NCBI RefSeq assembly: GCF_013113835.1
Contig: NZ_VTYQ01000018.1
Span: 1 to 54,372 of the forward strand
From: Vibrio sp. RE88
Lineage (GTDB): Bacteria > Pseudomonadota > Gammaproteobacteria > Enterobacterales > Vibrionaceae
DNA: 54,372 nt
Direction of reading: 5' to 3'
This document shows positions 26,318-33,880 of the stretch, in pieces. How positions within the stretch are numbered: position 1 is the first letter of the stretch; every line of letters starts with the position of its first letter. A program made the translations under genes and the position numbers. The notes below the pieces were generated by a model. That model did no database searches. It was not told the DNA's origin and saw nothing but the letters and a program-made list of their open reading frames with translations.

Positions 26318-27295
26318 ATGAACAGAAAATGGTTAGCGGGCTTAATGTTGTCAGTAGCCCCATTCGCCAACGGGTATGACGGCAGTTTTAATGATGCCGA
26401 GATCCATTATGTTGATTTTTTTCAGCGTACCGATGGCATCAAATACCTGGTGCATAAGATGGATCAAAGCAACATTGAACATGCGTTTGTGATGGGCCTG
26501 CCGATTATGAAAAAGTGGAATGCTCACGATCCTGTCGCACCACGTTATGAATTTGGCGATGACTCACCCGTCTATTACTACTCACGTACTGATGAGATTC
26601 TCTATCGAGCACTGAAAGACTCGCCACATCAAGATCGACTGTTTCCTTTTATTACTGGCTTTAACCCCACGGATATGTTCGCAGCGGAACAAGTCGAACA
26701 GATGATTGAAAGCGACCCCGGTTTCTGGAAAGGAATTGGTGAGATTCTAACTCGCCATGACAGTTTGTCCGCGCTGACATTAGGCGAACAGGCCAGGGCG
26801 AATCACCCTGCTTTGATGAAGGTGTATCAGGTGGCTGCGAAGCACAAGATGCCGGTGATTCTGCATACCAACATCACGTCTGAGCGAGAAACGCACCCGT
26901 TGTACAAGCATGAGCTGGTGGAGGCGTTAGAAGAAAACAGCAAAACCAACTTTATCTGGGCGCACGCGGGGACGAGCTCGACACTGCTACGACGTCAGAA
27001 TCTGTCGTTTCTCATCGATGAAGTCAGCGAGCTACTGGATGATTACGATAATCTCTACATCTTGGCATCTTGGAGCCTGCGCGATGTGATACTGGCGAGC
27101 CCTGAATCAAAGAAAGAGTGGGTGGCGTTGATCAAAGAGTATCCCGATCGTTTCATGATTGGCTCTGATGTTGTAGGCCGCTTTAAAATTACGGGTGAAG
27201 TGTTATCTCGTTGGGATGAAGTCTTGGATGCGTTGCCGAATGACGTGGCCGAAAACATGGCGAAAAACAATATGCTCAAGATGATGAAGCGCTAG
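26318..27295 (+). CDS. Exported amidohydrolase-2 family protein
   Basis: This 325-residue protein has a short signal-peptide-like start (Lys4, hydrophobic 6-16, possible cleavage near Gly19) and an ACMSD/COG2159-like TIM-barrel. Predicted metal or catalytic residues are His30, His183 (VILHTN), His216 (WAHAG) and Asp284 (IGSDVVG). In the usual D-x-H-x-H entry motif the first His is Glu28 (DAEIH), so metal binding may be altered. The substrate is unknown and a periplasmic location is inferred. It is convergent with DUF2500, and both stop codons lie in one palindrome. Confidence 0.8.
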   Translation: MNRKWLAGLMLSVAPFANGYDGSFNDAEIHYVDFFQRTDGIKYLVHKMDQSNIEHAFVMGLPIMKKWNAHDPVAPRYEFGDDSPVYYYSRTDEILYRALKDSPHQDRLFPFITGFNPTDMFAAEQVEQMIESDPGFWKGIGEILTRHDSLSALTLGEQARANHPALMKVYQVAAKHKMPVILHTNITSERETHPLYKHELVEALEENSKTNFIWAHAGTSSTLLRRQNLSFLIDEVSELLDDYDNLYILASWSLRDVILASPESKKEWVALIKEYPDRFMIGSDVVGRFKITGEVLSRWDEVLDALPNDVAENMAKNNMLKMMKR

Positions 27296-27309
27296 ATTAG
27301 CGCTTCATC
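27283..27309. repeat. Perfect 12-bp palindrome at the shared end of two convergent genes
   Basis: GATGAAGCGCTA (27283-27294) and TAGCGCTTCATC (27298-27309) pair perfectly around loop GAT. Because each arm codes for the end of one gene, both proteins finish Met-Lys-Arg. It may act as a two-way transcript end or processing hairpin, although no T tract follows. Confidence 0.85.
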
Positions 27310-27626
27310 GCGAAATGAAGAAACTTATCACCTTGATAAGTCAGCATGCCTTTGTCTCCGGGATTTAAGGCATGGAAATAATGCACTCCAACCTGAAACT
27401 CTCGTTTAGGGCCTAGACGTCCTTTCTGCACGTAAATCCAGTATTCCTGCTCATCTTGTCCTGGTTGGGCGTCATGAACATCAATGGCCTGTTTATCGAG
27501 AACAGTGACGTCCGCTGTTTGTTCAGGCGCATTTTCTCCCTGAATGTGTCTGCGATAAAGTCGGCTAAATACCCAACCACTGGCGAGCACAAACACAATA
27601 ATGGCAATGAATAACGTTAATGGCAT
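27297..27626 (-). CDS. DUF2500 membrane protein (YhhM-like)
   Basis: This 109-residue protein has one N-terminal membrane helix (about residues 3-20). A small beta-rich domain follows with the DUF2500 features YWIYVQKG, REFQV and GDKGMLTYQGDKFLHF. The role is unknown. ATG at 27626 has GGGGAG 8 nt upstream; an earlier TTG in frame is less likely. It is convergent with the amidohydrolase gene, with stop codons 1 bp apart. Confidence 0.82.
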   Translation of the reverse strand: MPLTLFIAIIVFVLASGWVFSRLYRRHIQGENAPEQTADVTVLDKQAIDVHDAQPGQDEQEYWIYVQKGRLGPKREFQVGVHYFHALNPGDKGMLTYQGDKFLHFAMKR

Positions 27627-27934
27627 TGTTGTTCTCCCCAAAAAGCCGATGGGTTATTTTAGTGCTAATTTGGACTCAGGTTAGGGCTTTGAACACAACT
27701 GTGAGCCTCTGTTGTTGTCCTTTGTATCATTCTTCGAGACATATCACACGTTAGTGGTGATTTTGTCAGTATGCTGATAAAGCTAGTCATTGATTCCTTT
27801 ACATTAATTTACTTGCAAAGGACCGTAAAAATGGGGCTAGATAGTAGATAATGAGGCGGAATATTATTTACTTATAGTGCTGGCTGGAAGAGGTCAGTCT
27901 CTGCCCCTAAACTTACTAGCGATGGAGGGAAGCC

Positions 27935-28300
27935 ATGTCTGATATCGAAAAAGTAGTGACACGGACACGAACAATTGAAAAGCTTCTTCGCACGCAATAT
28001 CACGCTGAAGGTAAGGGATTACATCAGTTGATCACTAGCTGCGAGGAGCGACTACCGCACGATGTGATTGGTAAGTTGCGCTATATCGCGACCATTCGCA
28101 ATAAGATAGTTCATGAAGAAGATTACAAGTTGGAAAGTCGTAGTGACTTTCTTTCTGTGTGTGATGAATGTGAAAAAGAGCTCACGCCACGCAGTAGTCG
28201 CTTTATCTGGCGAGCGGCGATTACTTTGATGACTCTGATTACATTAGCGGCATTGCTTTTCTATTATGCCCATTGGGATATTTTGTCTAAGCATTTGTAA
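27935..28300 (+). CDS. HEPN-like (DUF4145-type) protein with C-terminal membrane anchor
   Basis: This 121-residue protein has an all-helical domain (about 1-85) with RNKIVH at residues 55-60. That fits the R-x4-6-H catalytic motif of HEPN RNases and the DUF4145 family. A basic stretch and one membrane helix (about 92-111) follow, so the domain should face the cytoplasm. The resemblance is a family-level judgement. No antitoxin-like nucleotidyltransferase (MNT) gene is adjacent, so a simple HEPN-MNT toxin pair is not supported. The gene stands alone, about 290 bp from its neighbours, with GGAGG before the ATG and a terminator downstream. Confidence 0.72.
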   Translation: MSDIEKVVTRTRTIEKLLRTQYHAEGKGLHQLITSCEERLPHDVIGKLRYIATIRNKIVHEEDYKLESRSDFLSVCDECEKELTPRSSRFIWRAAITLMTLITLAALLFYYAHWDILSKHL

Positions 28301-28396
28301 TAAAAGGTCTAAAACAGACTGTTTTGAAAAAATAGTCAAACTTAGAAATCCGTTGGATTTGTAGGCGGGTTTTGTGTGAAAAATCTGCGACATAAC

Positions 28397-28424
28397 AAAA
28401 AGGGACGCGAATGCGTCCCTTTTT
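28397..28424 (+). terminator. Terminator, likely bidirectional
   Basis: AAAAAGGGACGC (28397-28408) and GCGTCCCTTTTT (28413-28424) form a 12-bp stem with loop GAAT. It can end the HEPN-like gene (plus strand) and the 26-residue membrane peptide gene (minus strand). Confidence 0.9.
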
Positions 28425-28441
28425 GCTTTTGTAACTATGTC

Positions 28442-28522
28442 TTAGTAGATCATCGGCAGTGTCATTAGGCCAACAACAACTGCGATCATTACAAGTCCTT
28501 GTTTTTGTGAAGAAGTAATCAT
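28442..28522 (-). CDS. Small 26-residue single-helix membrane peptide
   Basis: The frame encodes MITSSQKQGL followed by a hydrophobic helix (about residues 9-25) ending in IY. Support for a real gene: an AGGAG ribosome site 7 nt before the ATG, a -10 TATTCT (28564-28569) and -35 TTGATC (28588-28593) 18 bp apart upstream on the minus strand, and a terminator 18 nt after the stop. It resembles in size the small stress-related membrane peptides of enterobacteria such as YnhF, but I cannot assign a family. Confidence 0.68.
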   Translation of the reverse strand: MITSSQKQGLVMIAVVVGLMTLPMIY

Positions 28523-28563
28523 AACCCTGCTCCTGTTCAGTGATGCTTAACTCTATGTAATTT

Positions 28564-28593
28564 AGAATAGCAGTGTTTTTGTGCTTTGATCAA
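28564..28593 (-). promoter_or_regulatory. Sigma-70-like promoter of the small membrane peptide
   Basis: On the minus strand TTGATC (complement of 28588-28593) and TATTCT (complement of 28564-28569) are separated by 18 bp. The predicted transcript starts about 35 nt before the ATG at 28522. Confidence 0.55.
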
Positions 28594-29130
28594 GTTTTTA
28601 TTTTCCTAAGCTTTAAAAGTAACGCTGTGTAAGTACGAAAATACAGTGTTTAGGGTGGTTTTTTGATTGTCTTTCTATGGTTTTTGAGTTGATTGAAAAC
28701 TGTTCTTGTTGTTCGTACTGCTATTTAATTTGTTGATTTTTAATGTTTTTAATGATGTTTAATTGTTGTTAAATTATAGAGATTGTCATTTTGTTTGTTT
28801 GATTGCCCTCTTGGTGTCAGTGTTGGGTTAAATTGATGGTTATCGGGTTTTGTTTTGGCTTGTTTTACCTAGTTTCAGATTAAAATGGCTACCGGCTTAC
28901 CTGACTAAGATTGCATTCTATTAGTTCTGGGGGCTAATAATATGCTTGATTTCTGTTTAACTTGTTGATTTTAAATGTTTTGATGTGAATTTTTGTTCAT
29001 GTTTTTATGCTTTTTTGGATCTTAGTTGGCTGGATCTGGTGAATTTGGATAAAGTCGGCGTTTACGCCAAATTTAGTTGATGTAAAAGCCTGTGAAGAAA
29101 GAGAAGGCGCTTTAGCTAGCGCGCTTTACC
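28594..29130. other. T-rich gene-poor stretch with a short direct repeat
   Basis: No convincing gene is visible. The plus strand is strikingly rich in T and TG-runs. A 26-bp segment at 28724-28749 recurs at 28956-28981 with about two differences (common core CTTGTTGATTTT-like). A weak stem GGCG-TTTA-CGCC lies at 29056-29067, and AAGGCG/CGCCTT arms occur near 29104-29137. It could be a degenerate region, a long leader for yhhN or an H-NS-bound segment. Confidence 0.5.
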
Positions 29131-29243
29131 GACGCCTTTGTGACTCTGTCAGAAGCCAATCAAGATCCAAGTTTTGCTTTCCATTTCTGGACATCTTTAG
29201 CGTCCTGCCTACACTGGCGACTCAGTTTAAAAGAGGTGGACCC

Positions 29244-29867
29244 ATGTGGAGCTGGCTTTCAGTCGCGCTGTCAGGATTTATTAGTATTTCTGCTAACGAA
29301 AGCAACCAGAACAAACAAGCGGTCGTGTTTAAAACATTGTCGTTAGGCATGCTTGTCGTCATGCTGTGGAGCCAGAATGGTCTGGTTGGCCTATCGGCCT
29401 GGTGGGTCACATTGGGATTGTTGATCTCCATGCTGGCAGACGGTCTTTATATCTATAGACGACAACAAAAGTTGTGCTTTGCCGCATTTGTCGGAGCCCA
29501 GCTTTGTTACAGCACCTCTTTTTGGCTTCAGCTTTCGGGTGAGATTGTCTGGTGGCTACCTGCAATGCTGTTGGCGATTGGCGTTGTGGTGTTCTTCCTA
29601 ATGCTGCCCAAAATTGATCGTCTTATCTTCCCTGTGGTGATAATGGGCATGATGTTACTACAGCTAAACTGGGCGGCGGGTGAAGTGTGGCTTTTGACCG
29701 GGACAATGGAAAGTGTGCTGGGCTTTTTAGGAACGCTGACTCTGACGTTATCGGCAGGCTTGCTTGCGGTGCATGACTACAAACACCCTATTTTCTATGG
29801 CCGTTATCTGATTTCTGGCAGTTACCTGCTGGCGCATTCCTTGATTACTGCCTCTTTGATTATCTGA
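29244..29867 (+). CDS. YhhN-family membrane protein (lysoplasmalogenase-like)
   Basis: This 207-residue protein has about eight membrane helices. It carries the YhhN/TMEM86 signature with an acidic residue inside a helix (LLISMLADGLYIY near residue 65) and a second conserved Asp near residue 180 (VHDYKHP). Animal homologues hydrolyse the vinyl-ether bond of lysoplasmalogens; bacteria like this lack plasmalogens, so the natural substrate is unclear. The ATG is preceded by AAAGAGG. It stands alone after the T-rich stretch. Confidence 0.83.
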   Translation: MWSWLSVALSGFISISANESNQNKQAVVFKTLSLGMLVVMLWSQNGLVGLSAWWVTLGLLISMLADGLYIYRRQQKLCFAAFVGAQLCYSTSFWLQLSGEIVWWLPAMLLAIGVVVFFLMLPKIDRLIFPVVIMGMMLLQLNWAAGEVWLLTGTMESVLGFLGTLTLTLSAGLLAVHDYKHPIFYGRYLISGSYLLAHSLITASLII

Positions 29868-29931
29868 AATCAAAATCTATTCAATAACATCAGGCTATTC
29901 TCTCTTCACTGAATTATTCGTGGAGGAAATC

Positions 29932-30168
29932 ATGTCTAACGAAATACACGCACATAACGTTCTAAACTTATTGCATGATCGACCAATGACAATGCAGGAG
30001 CTGCGAGAGGTTGCCTGCGCTGAGTTTGGCGATGATGCTAAGTTCCATACCTGTAAACTGGATGGGCTAGATTTGGATGCCTTGATGGCGTTTTTCATTG
30101 AACGAGAAAAGATCGTTGATGTGAAAGGAAAATGGGCGCTGAACCTAGAACGCGTCTGTAGCCATTAA
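29932..30168 (+). CDS. YecH-family small protein, likely metal-binding
   Basis: This 78-residue protein matches the E. coli YecH pattern: an N-terminal HAHNVLNLL, the central FGDDAKFHTCKLDGL motif and a C-terminal Cys-Ser-His. The conserved His and Cys residues suggest metal binding. The function is unknown. ATG at 29932 has GGAGGA upstream; an ATG 12 bp earlier overlaps that ribosome site. Confidence 0.82.
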   Translation: MSNEIHAHNVLNLLHDRPMTMQELREVACAEFGDDAKFHTCKLDGLDLDALMAFFIEREKIVDVKGKWALNLERVCSH

Positions 30169-30268
30169 AAACTCTGCTATCTGCCTCCAAATTGTCAAAC
30201 GGTGTTGATATACTTCGCCGACTTTTCGCTCTGTTCATTGAGAACTTTTTGGCTTTGGAGGCTCATTC

Positions 30269-30853
30269 ATGGAAATTCTTTCTGCCGCAACCATGTTGTT
30301 TCTTATCATGGATCCGCTTGGCAATCTTCCAATCGTCCTATCGATTCTCAAGCACCTTGACCCAAAACGCAGGCGCAAAGTTCTGGTGCGCGAGTTGTGC
30401 TTCGCACTGATTATCCTGATGCTGTTCCTGTTTGCAGGTCAGGCGATTCTGAGTTTCCTTCATGTTGAGCCCGAAACGCTGAGTATTTCTGGCGGCATTA
30501 TCCTGTTCATCATCGCGATTAAGATGATCTTCCCGAGTGCGGGCAGCATCACAGGCCTCGCGGCGGGCGAAGAGCCGTTTATTGTCCCTATGGCTATTCC
30601 TATGATTGCGGGGCCATCAGTGATTGCGGCACTGTTACTCCTGTCGACCCAGCACCCGGACAAATTGCTTGAGTTGTCTGGCGCTGTTCTGCTGGCGTGG
30701 GGGGCGACCTTCTTTATCCTGATGTTCTATAACTTCTTCCACCGTATCCTGGGTGAGCGAGGCTTGAAAGCCATTGAGCGCCTGATGGGGCTGCTGCTAG
30801 TGATGATTTCGACTCAGATGTTCCTCAACGGAGTGAAGAGCTACCTAAGCTAA
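30269..30853 (+). CDS. yhgN: MarC-family integral membrane protein (YhgN-like)
   Basis: This 194-residue protein has six predicted membrane helices. It has the MarC/YhgN motifs LFLIMDPLGNLPI near residue 10, the conserved Arg-rich loop DPKRRRKVLVRE, and VPMAIPMIAGPSVI near residue 110. The family's transport substrate is not established despite older links to multiple antibiotic resistance. The ATG is preceded by GGAGG. A bidirectional terminator follows. Confidence 0.88.
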   Translation: MEILSAATMLFLIMDPLGNLPIVLSILKHLDPKRRRKVLVRELCFALIILMLFLFAGQAILSFLHVEPETLSISGGIILFIIAIKMIFPSAGSITGLAAGEEPFIVPMAIPMIAGPSVIAALLLLSTQHPDKLLELSGAVLLAWGATFFILMFYNFFHRILGERGLKAIERLMGLLLVMISTQMFLNGVKSYLS

Positions 30854-30856
30854 GAA

Positions 30857-30890
30857 ACAAAAAACGCCGCTCAAGATGAGCGGCGTTTTA
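30857..30890 (+). terminator. Bidirectional terminator after yhgN
   Basis: AAAACGCCGCTC (30861-30872) and GAGCGGCGTTTT (30878-30889) form a 12-bp stem with a 5-nt loop. A/T runs on both sides let it serve yhgN (plus) and the rsmD-DUF1145 operon (minus). Confidence 0.92.
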
Positions 30891-30908
30891 CATTGGATGG
30901 TGTGGGTT

Positions 30909-31175
30909 TTACATCATGTACTTGCGACGTATATCGAGCAGGGCAAAGATGCCGAAAATCAGAATCGACCATTTTTCCCAACTGGTCATCTTAATCTTGT
31001 CACCAAACGCGCCGATAAAGATGGCTGATTGCAGGCCATGCATGATGAACAGGAAGGCCGTCATAATGTAAAGCGCAATCGCCGCTTTACCCGGAAAGGG
31101 CATAAAGAAGTTCAGGATCAGGATGAACCACACAAAGCCAATCGCGGCTTTGGCAAGAAAAAGTAGAGCTTTCAT
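30909..31175 (-). CDS. DUF1145 membrane protein (YhhL-like)
   Basis: This 88-residue protein has three predicted membrane helices, with the DUF1145 features LNFFMPFPGKAAIALYIM and a C-terminal LDIRRKYM. The function is unknown. It starts 12 bp after the rsmD stop, the same order as rsmD-yhhL in E. coli, and is followed by the shared terminator. Confidence 0.87.
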   Translation of the reverse strand: MKALLFLAKAAIGFVWFILILNFFMPFPGKAAIALYIMTAFLFIMHGLQSAIFIGAFGDKIKMTSWEKWSILIFGIFALLDIRRKYMM

Positions 31176-31187
31176 GAGACTTCCTTT

Positions 31188-31787
31188 TTAGTCTTGTTGT
31201 CTTTCAAATAATCGGTAACTGACTTGGCCCGCCGTTTTTTCTCGGTGCAGGTGCCAGTTGGTTGGAATGCCTTCCAACGCAAGTTCTTTCTCAGTTTCAA
31301 TATAAATCATGGCATCGTTGGCCAGCCAGCCATTACTTTCCAGCAAAGTGACGGTTTGTTCCAGCAAGCCTTTGCGAAATGGTGGGTCGATAAACACCAC
31401 ATGATGCGGAGTACCTGCTTGTTGAAGAAAGCTCAACGCATCGCTGTTAATTGCGGTAAGGTTATCCGAATTAAGAGCCGCAATGTTTTTTTCTAGCTGC
31501 TTGAATGCATTAGGGTTGAGCTCAATCATGGTGACCTTATCAGCCTGACGTGAAGCCGCTTCAAAGCCCAATCCGCCAGAACCGGCAAACAAGTCGAGGC
31601 ATTTTGCTTGAGGCACATCCTGAGCCAGCCAGTTGAAAAGGGTTTCTTTGACGCGATCCGTTGTTGGGCGCAGCCCTTCTGCATCATGAACAGGCAGTTT
31701 TCTTCCTCTCCATAAGCCGCTAATAATTCGAACAAAGCCCGTTGAAGGCTTTTTTTGTGATGTGTTTTGCTGGCGACGCCGTACCAT
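31188..31787 (-). CDS. rsmD: 16S rRNA (guanine966-N2)-methyltransferase
   Basis: This 199-residue Rossmann-fold methyltransferase uses SAM to make m2G966 in the 30S head. The SAM loop DLFAGSGGLGFEA and the catalytic DPPF motif for exocyclic amino groups are present, with the N-terminal RIISGLWRGRKL and RPTTDRVKETLFNWL segments. It is divergent from ftsY and co-directional with DUF1145, as in E. coli. Confidence 0.95.
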   Translation of the reverse strand: MVRRRQQNTSQKKPSTGFVRIISGLWRGRKLPVHDAEGLRPTTDRVKETLFNWLAQDVPQAKCLDLFAGSGGLGFEAASRQADKVTMIELNPNAFKQLEKNIAALNSDNLTAINSDALSFLQQAGTPHHVVFIDPPFRKGLLEQTVTLLESNGWLANDAMIYIETEKELALEGIPTNWHLHREKTAGQVSYRLFERQQD

Positions 31788-31996
31788 AGATTTTTTGACC
31801 GCTAATAAAGTGATACTATACCCAGTCGCTCAGTGAGTTCGTCCTGAGTACAGCCCAAATTTTGTTGATGACAAAGTGTATACCATCGTTATTACGCTGG
31901 AAACTTTTCACTCTGTTGTCATTTTTCTTTTCTTTACCGGGACAATACCCGGCGAAAAGTGTCAGAGTAAATTAAGACAATCTAGGATATCCCCAG

Positions 31997-33178
31997 ATGA
32001 CGGAAAAAAAGAAGCGCGGATTACTTTCTTGGCTTGGCTTCGGTGATGAGGAGCAACAAGCCAAGCAAGCTGCTGAAGAAACCCAATCGGAAATAGTTGA
32101 AGAAGTTGCAGAACAAGCGCAAACCGTTGACGACGTTCAGCCAGAGCCTCAGGCTGACTTAGCAGAAGCAGAAGCAGAAGCAGAAGCAGAAGCAGAAGCA
32201 GAAGCAGAAGCAGAACAGCCACAAGAACCTCGTGTGATTGAGCAAGAGAAGCCAACCGAAAGCTTTTTTGCCCGCTTAAAGCGTAGCTTAGCGCGTACAA
32301 AAGCAAACATAGGCGCTGGCTTCTTTGGCTTGTTTAAAGACAAACAAATTGATGATGAGCTGTTTGAAGAGCTGGAAGAGCAGCTACTGATTGCCGATGT
32401 TGGTATGGATACCACGGTGAAAATCATCGACAACCTGACAGAAAAAGCTTCTCGTCAGGAACTGAAAGACGGCGAAGCACTTTATGGTCTGTTGAAAGAA
32501 GAGATGGCTGGCATTCTCTCGACCGTTGAAAAGCCGCTTGAAATTGATACCAACAAAACCCCTTACGTTATCCTGATGGTTGGCGTGAATGGCGTCGGTA
32601 AAACAACGACGATCGGTAAGCTGGCTAAGCAATTCCAATCACAAGGTAAAAAAGTCATGCTGGCTGCAGGTGACACCTTCCGTGCTGCGGCCGTTGAGCA
32701 GCTTCAAGTATGGGGTGAGCGCAACCAGGTACCTGTTGTGGCTCAGCATACCGGCGCAGACAGTGCATCGGTTATTTATGACGCCATTGAGTCTGCAAAA
32801 GCCAAAGGTGTTGATGTGGTGATTGCCGATACAGCGGGTCGTCTACAGAACAAAGCTAACCTGATGGAAGAGCTGCGTAAGATCGTTCGAGTGATGAAGA
32901 AGGTCGATGATTCTGCACCGCATGAAATCATGCTGACATTGGACGCGGGTACGGGCCAGAATGCTATTAGTCAGGCAAAACTGTTCAGTGATGTTGCACC
33001 GCTAACCGGCATTACCCTCACTAAATTAGATGGTACCGCGAAAGGTGGGGTTATCTTTGCGTTGGCCGATCAGTTCCAGATTCCTATCCGCTATATTGGT
33101 GTGGGTGAAGGCATTGATGATCTACGCCCATTTGAAACTCAGGAATTTATTGACGCATTATTCAGCCGCGAAGACTAA
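31997..33178 (+). CDS. ftsY: FtsY, signal recognition particle receptor GTPase
   Basis: This 393-residue GTPase docks SRP-ribosome complexes at the inner membrane. It has an acidic N-terminal A domain (about 1-90), a helical N domain, and a G domain with GVNGVGKTTT, DTAGRLQNK and TKLDGTAKGG. The A domain contains nine exact Ala-Glu repeats (residues 56-73) encoded by a GCAGAA hexanucleotide array, which may vary in number. The ATG is preceded by TAGGA. It begins the ftsY-ftsE-ftsX operon. Confidence 0.97.
   Translation: MTEKKKRGLLSWLGFGDEEQQAKQAAEETQSEIVEEVAEQAQTVDDVQPEPQADLAEAEAEAEAEAEAEAEAEQPQEPRVIEQEKPTESFFARLKRSLARTKANIGAGFFGLFKDKQIDDELFEELEEQLLIADVGMDTTVKIIDNLTEKASRQELKDGEALYGLLKEEMAGILSTVEKPLEIDTNKTPYVILMVGVNGVGKTTTIGKLAKQFQSQGKKVMLAAGDTFRAAAVEQLQVWGERNQVPVVAQHTGADSASVIYDAIESAKAKGVDVVIADTAGRLQNKANLMEELRKIVRVMKKVDDSAPHEIMLTLDAGTGQNAISQAKLFSDVAPLTGITLTKLDGTAKGGVIFALADQFQIPIRYIGVGEGIDDLRPFETQEFIDALFSRED
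32162..32215 (+). repeat. GCAGAA hexanucleotide array (9 copies) in ftsY
   Basis: Nine uninterrupted GCAGAA units lie in frame and encode alternating Ala-Glu in the acidic domain of FtsY. Copy-number change by slippage would keep the reading frame. Confidence 0.97.
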
Positions 33179-33205
33179 TCAGTAGCTCAGTAAGAGGAAC
33201 GACGA

Positions 33206-33880
33206 GTGATAAAGTTTCAGCAAGTAAGTAAAGCGTATCGCGGAGGCAGACAAGCGCTGCAAAAGGTGGATTTCCACCTACGCCGCGGAGAAATGGCTTT
33301 TCTCGGTGGCCACTCCGGCGCTGGAAAAAGCACTTTGCTCAAGTTGATTTGTGCCATTGAGCGCCCAACGGACGGAAAAATCAGCTTTAATGATCACGAT
33401 ATCACTCGTATTCCCAATAAAGACATCCCGTTCTTGCGTCGAAACATCGGCATTGTCTTTCAGGACCACCGCTTACTGATGGATCGCTCGGTGTTTGATA
33501 ACGTCGCATTGCCGATGCGTATCGAATCTATCTCTGAGAGTGAGATTAAACGTCGTGTGTCCGCAGCGCTGGATAAAACGGACTTACTGGATAAGGCCAA
33601 GTGCTTACCCAGTCAGCTGTCTGGCGGTGAACAGCAGCGCGTCGGTATTGCTCGTGCAGTGGTTAATCGCCCAACCTTGCTGTTGGCGGACGAACCGACG
33701 GGCAACTTAGATCCCGAACTATCCAACCGAGTCGTTAAGCTTTTTGAAGAGTTTAACCGCGCTGGAGTCACCATTCTGCTGGCGACGCACGATATTGGTC
33801 TGGTCAACACACGACCACAATATCGCCACCTTGAACTGAACCAAGGTTTCCTGAGTGAGGTAGAAGATTATGGCTGCTAA
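33206..33880 (+). CDS. ftsE: FtsE, ATPase of the FtsEX divisome complex
   Basis: This 224-residue ABC ATPase has Walker A GGHSGAGKST, signature LSGGEQQR, Walker B LLLADEPTGNL and the switch His in ATHD. With FtsX it activates periplasmic peptidoglycan hydrolases through EnvC at the septum. The start is GTG at 33206 with AGAGGAA upstream. It follows ftsY by 27 bp and overlaps ftsX by 11 bp, so the two FtsEX subunits are translationally coupled. Confidence 0.96.
   Translation: MIKFQQVSKAYRGGRQALQKVDFHLRRGEMAFLGGHSGAGKSTLLKLICAIERPTDGKISFNDHDITRIPNKDIPFLRRNIGIVFQDHRLLMDRSVFDNVALPMRIESISESEIKRRVSAALDKTDLLDKAKCLPSQLSGGEQQRVGIARAVVNRPTLLLADEPTGNLDPELSNRVVKLFEEFNRAGVTILLATHDIGLVNTRPQYRHLELNQGFLSEVEDYGC

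Noticed and set aside
27935..28300. HEPN-MNT toxin-antitoxin pair
   Set aside because: No nucleotidyltransferase-like partner gene lies on either side.
28724..28981. CRISPR-like array in the T-rich stretch
   Set aside because: Only two imperfect copies of a low-complexity segment, no regular spacers and no cas genes.
29140..29346. 68-codon frame upstream of and overlapping yhhN
   Set aside because: It overlaps the yhhN ribosome site and start in another frame and has no recognisable features.
30192..30410. 72-codon frame running into yhgN
   Set aside because: It is a shadow of the yhgN leader and coding sequence in a different frame.
32162..32215. Phase-variation switch in ftsY
   Set aside because: The repeat unit is 6 bp, so slippage cannot shift the frame or turn the gene off.
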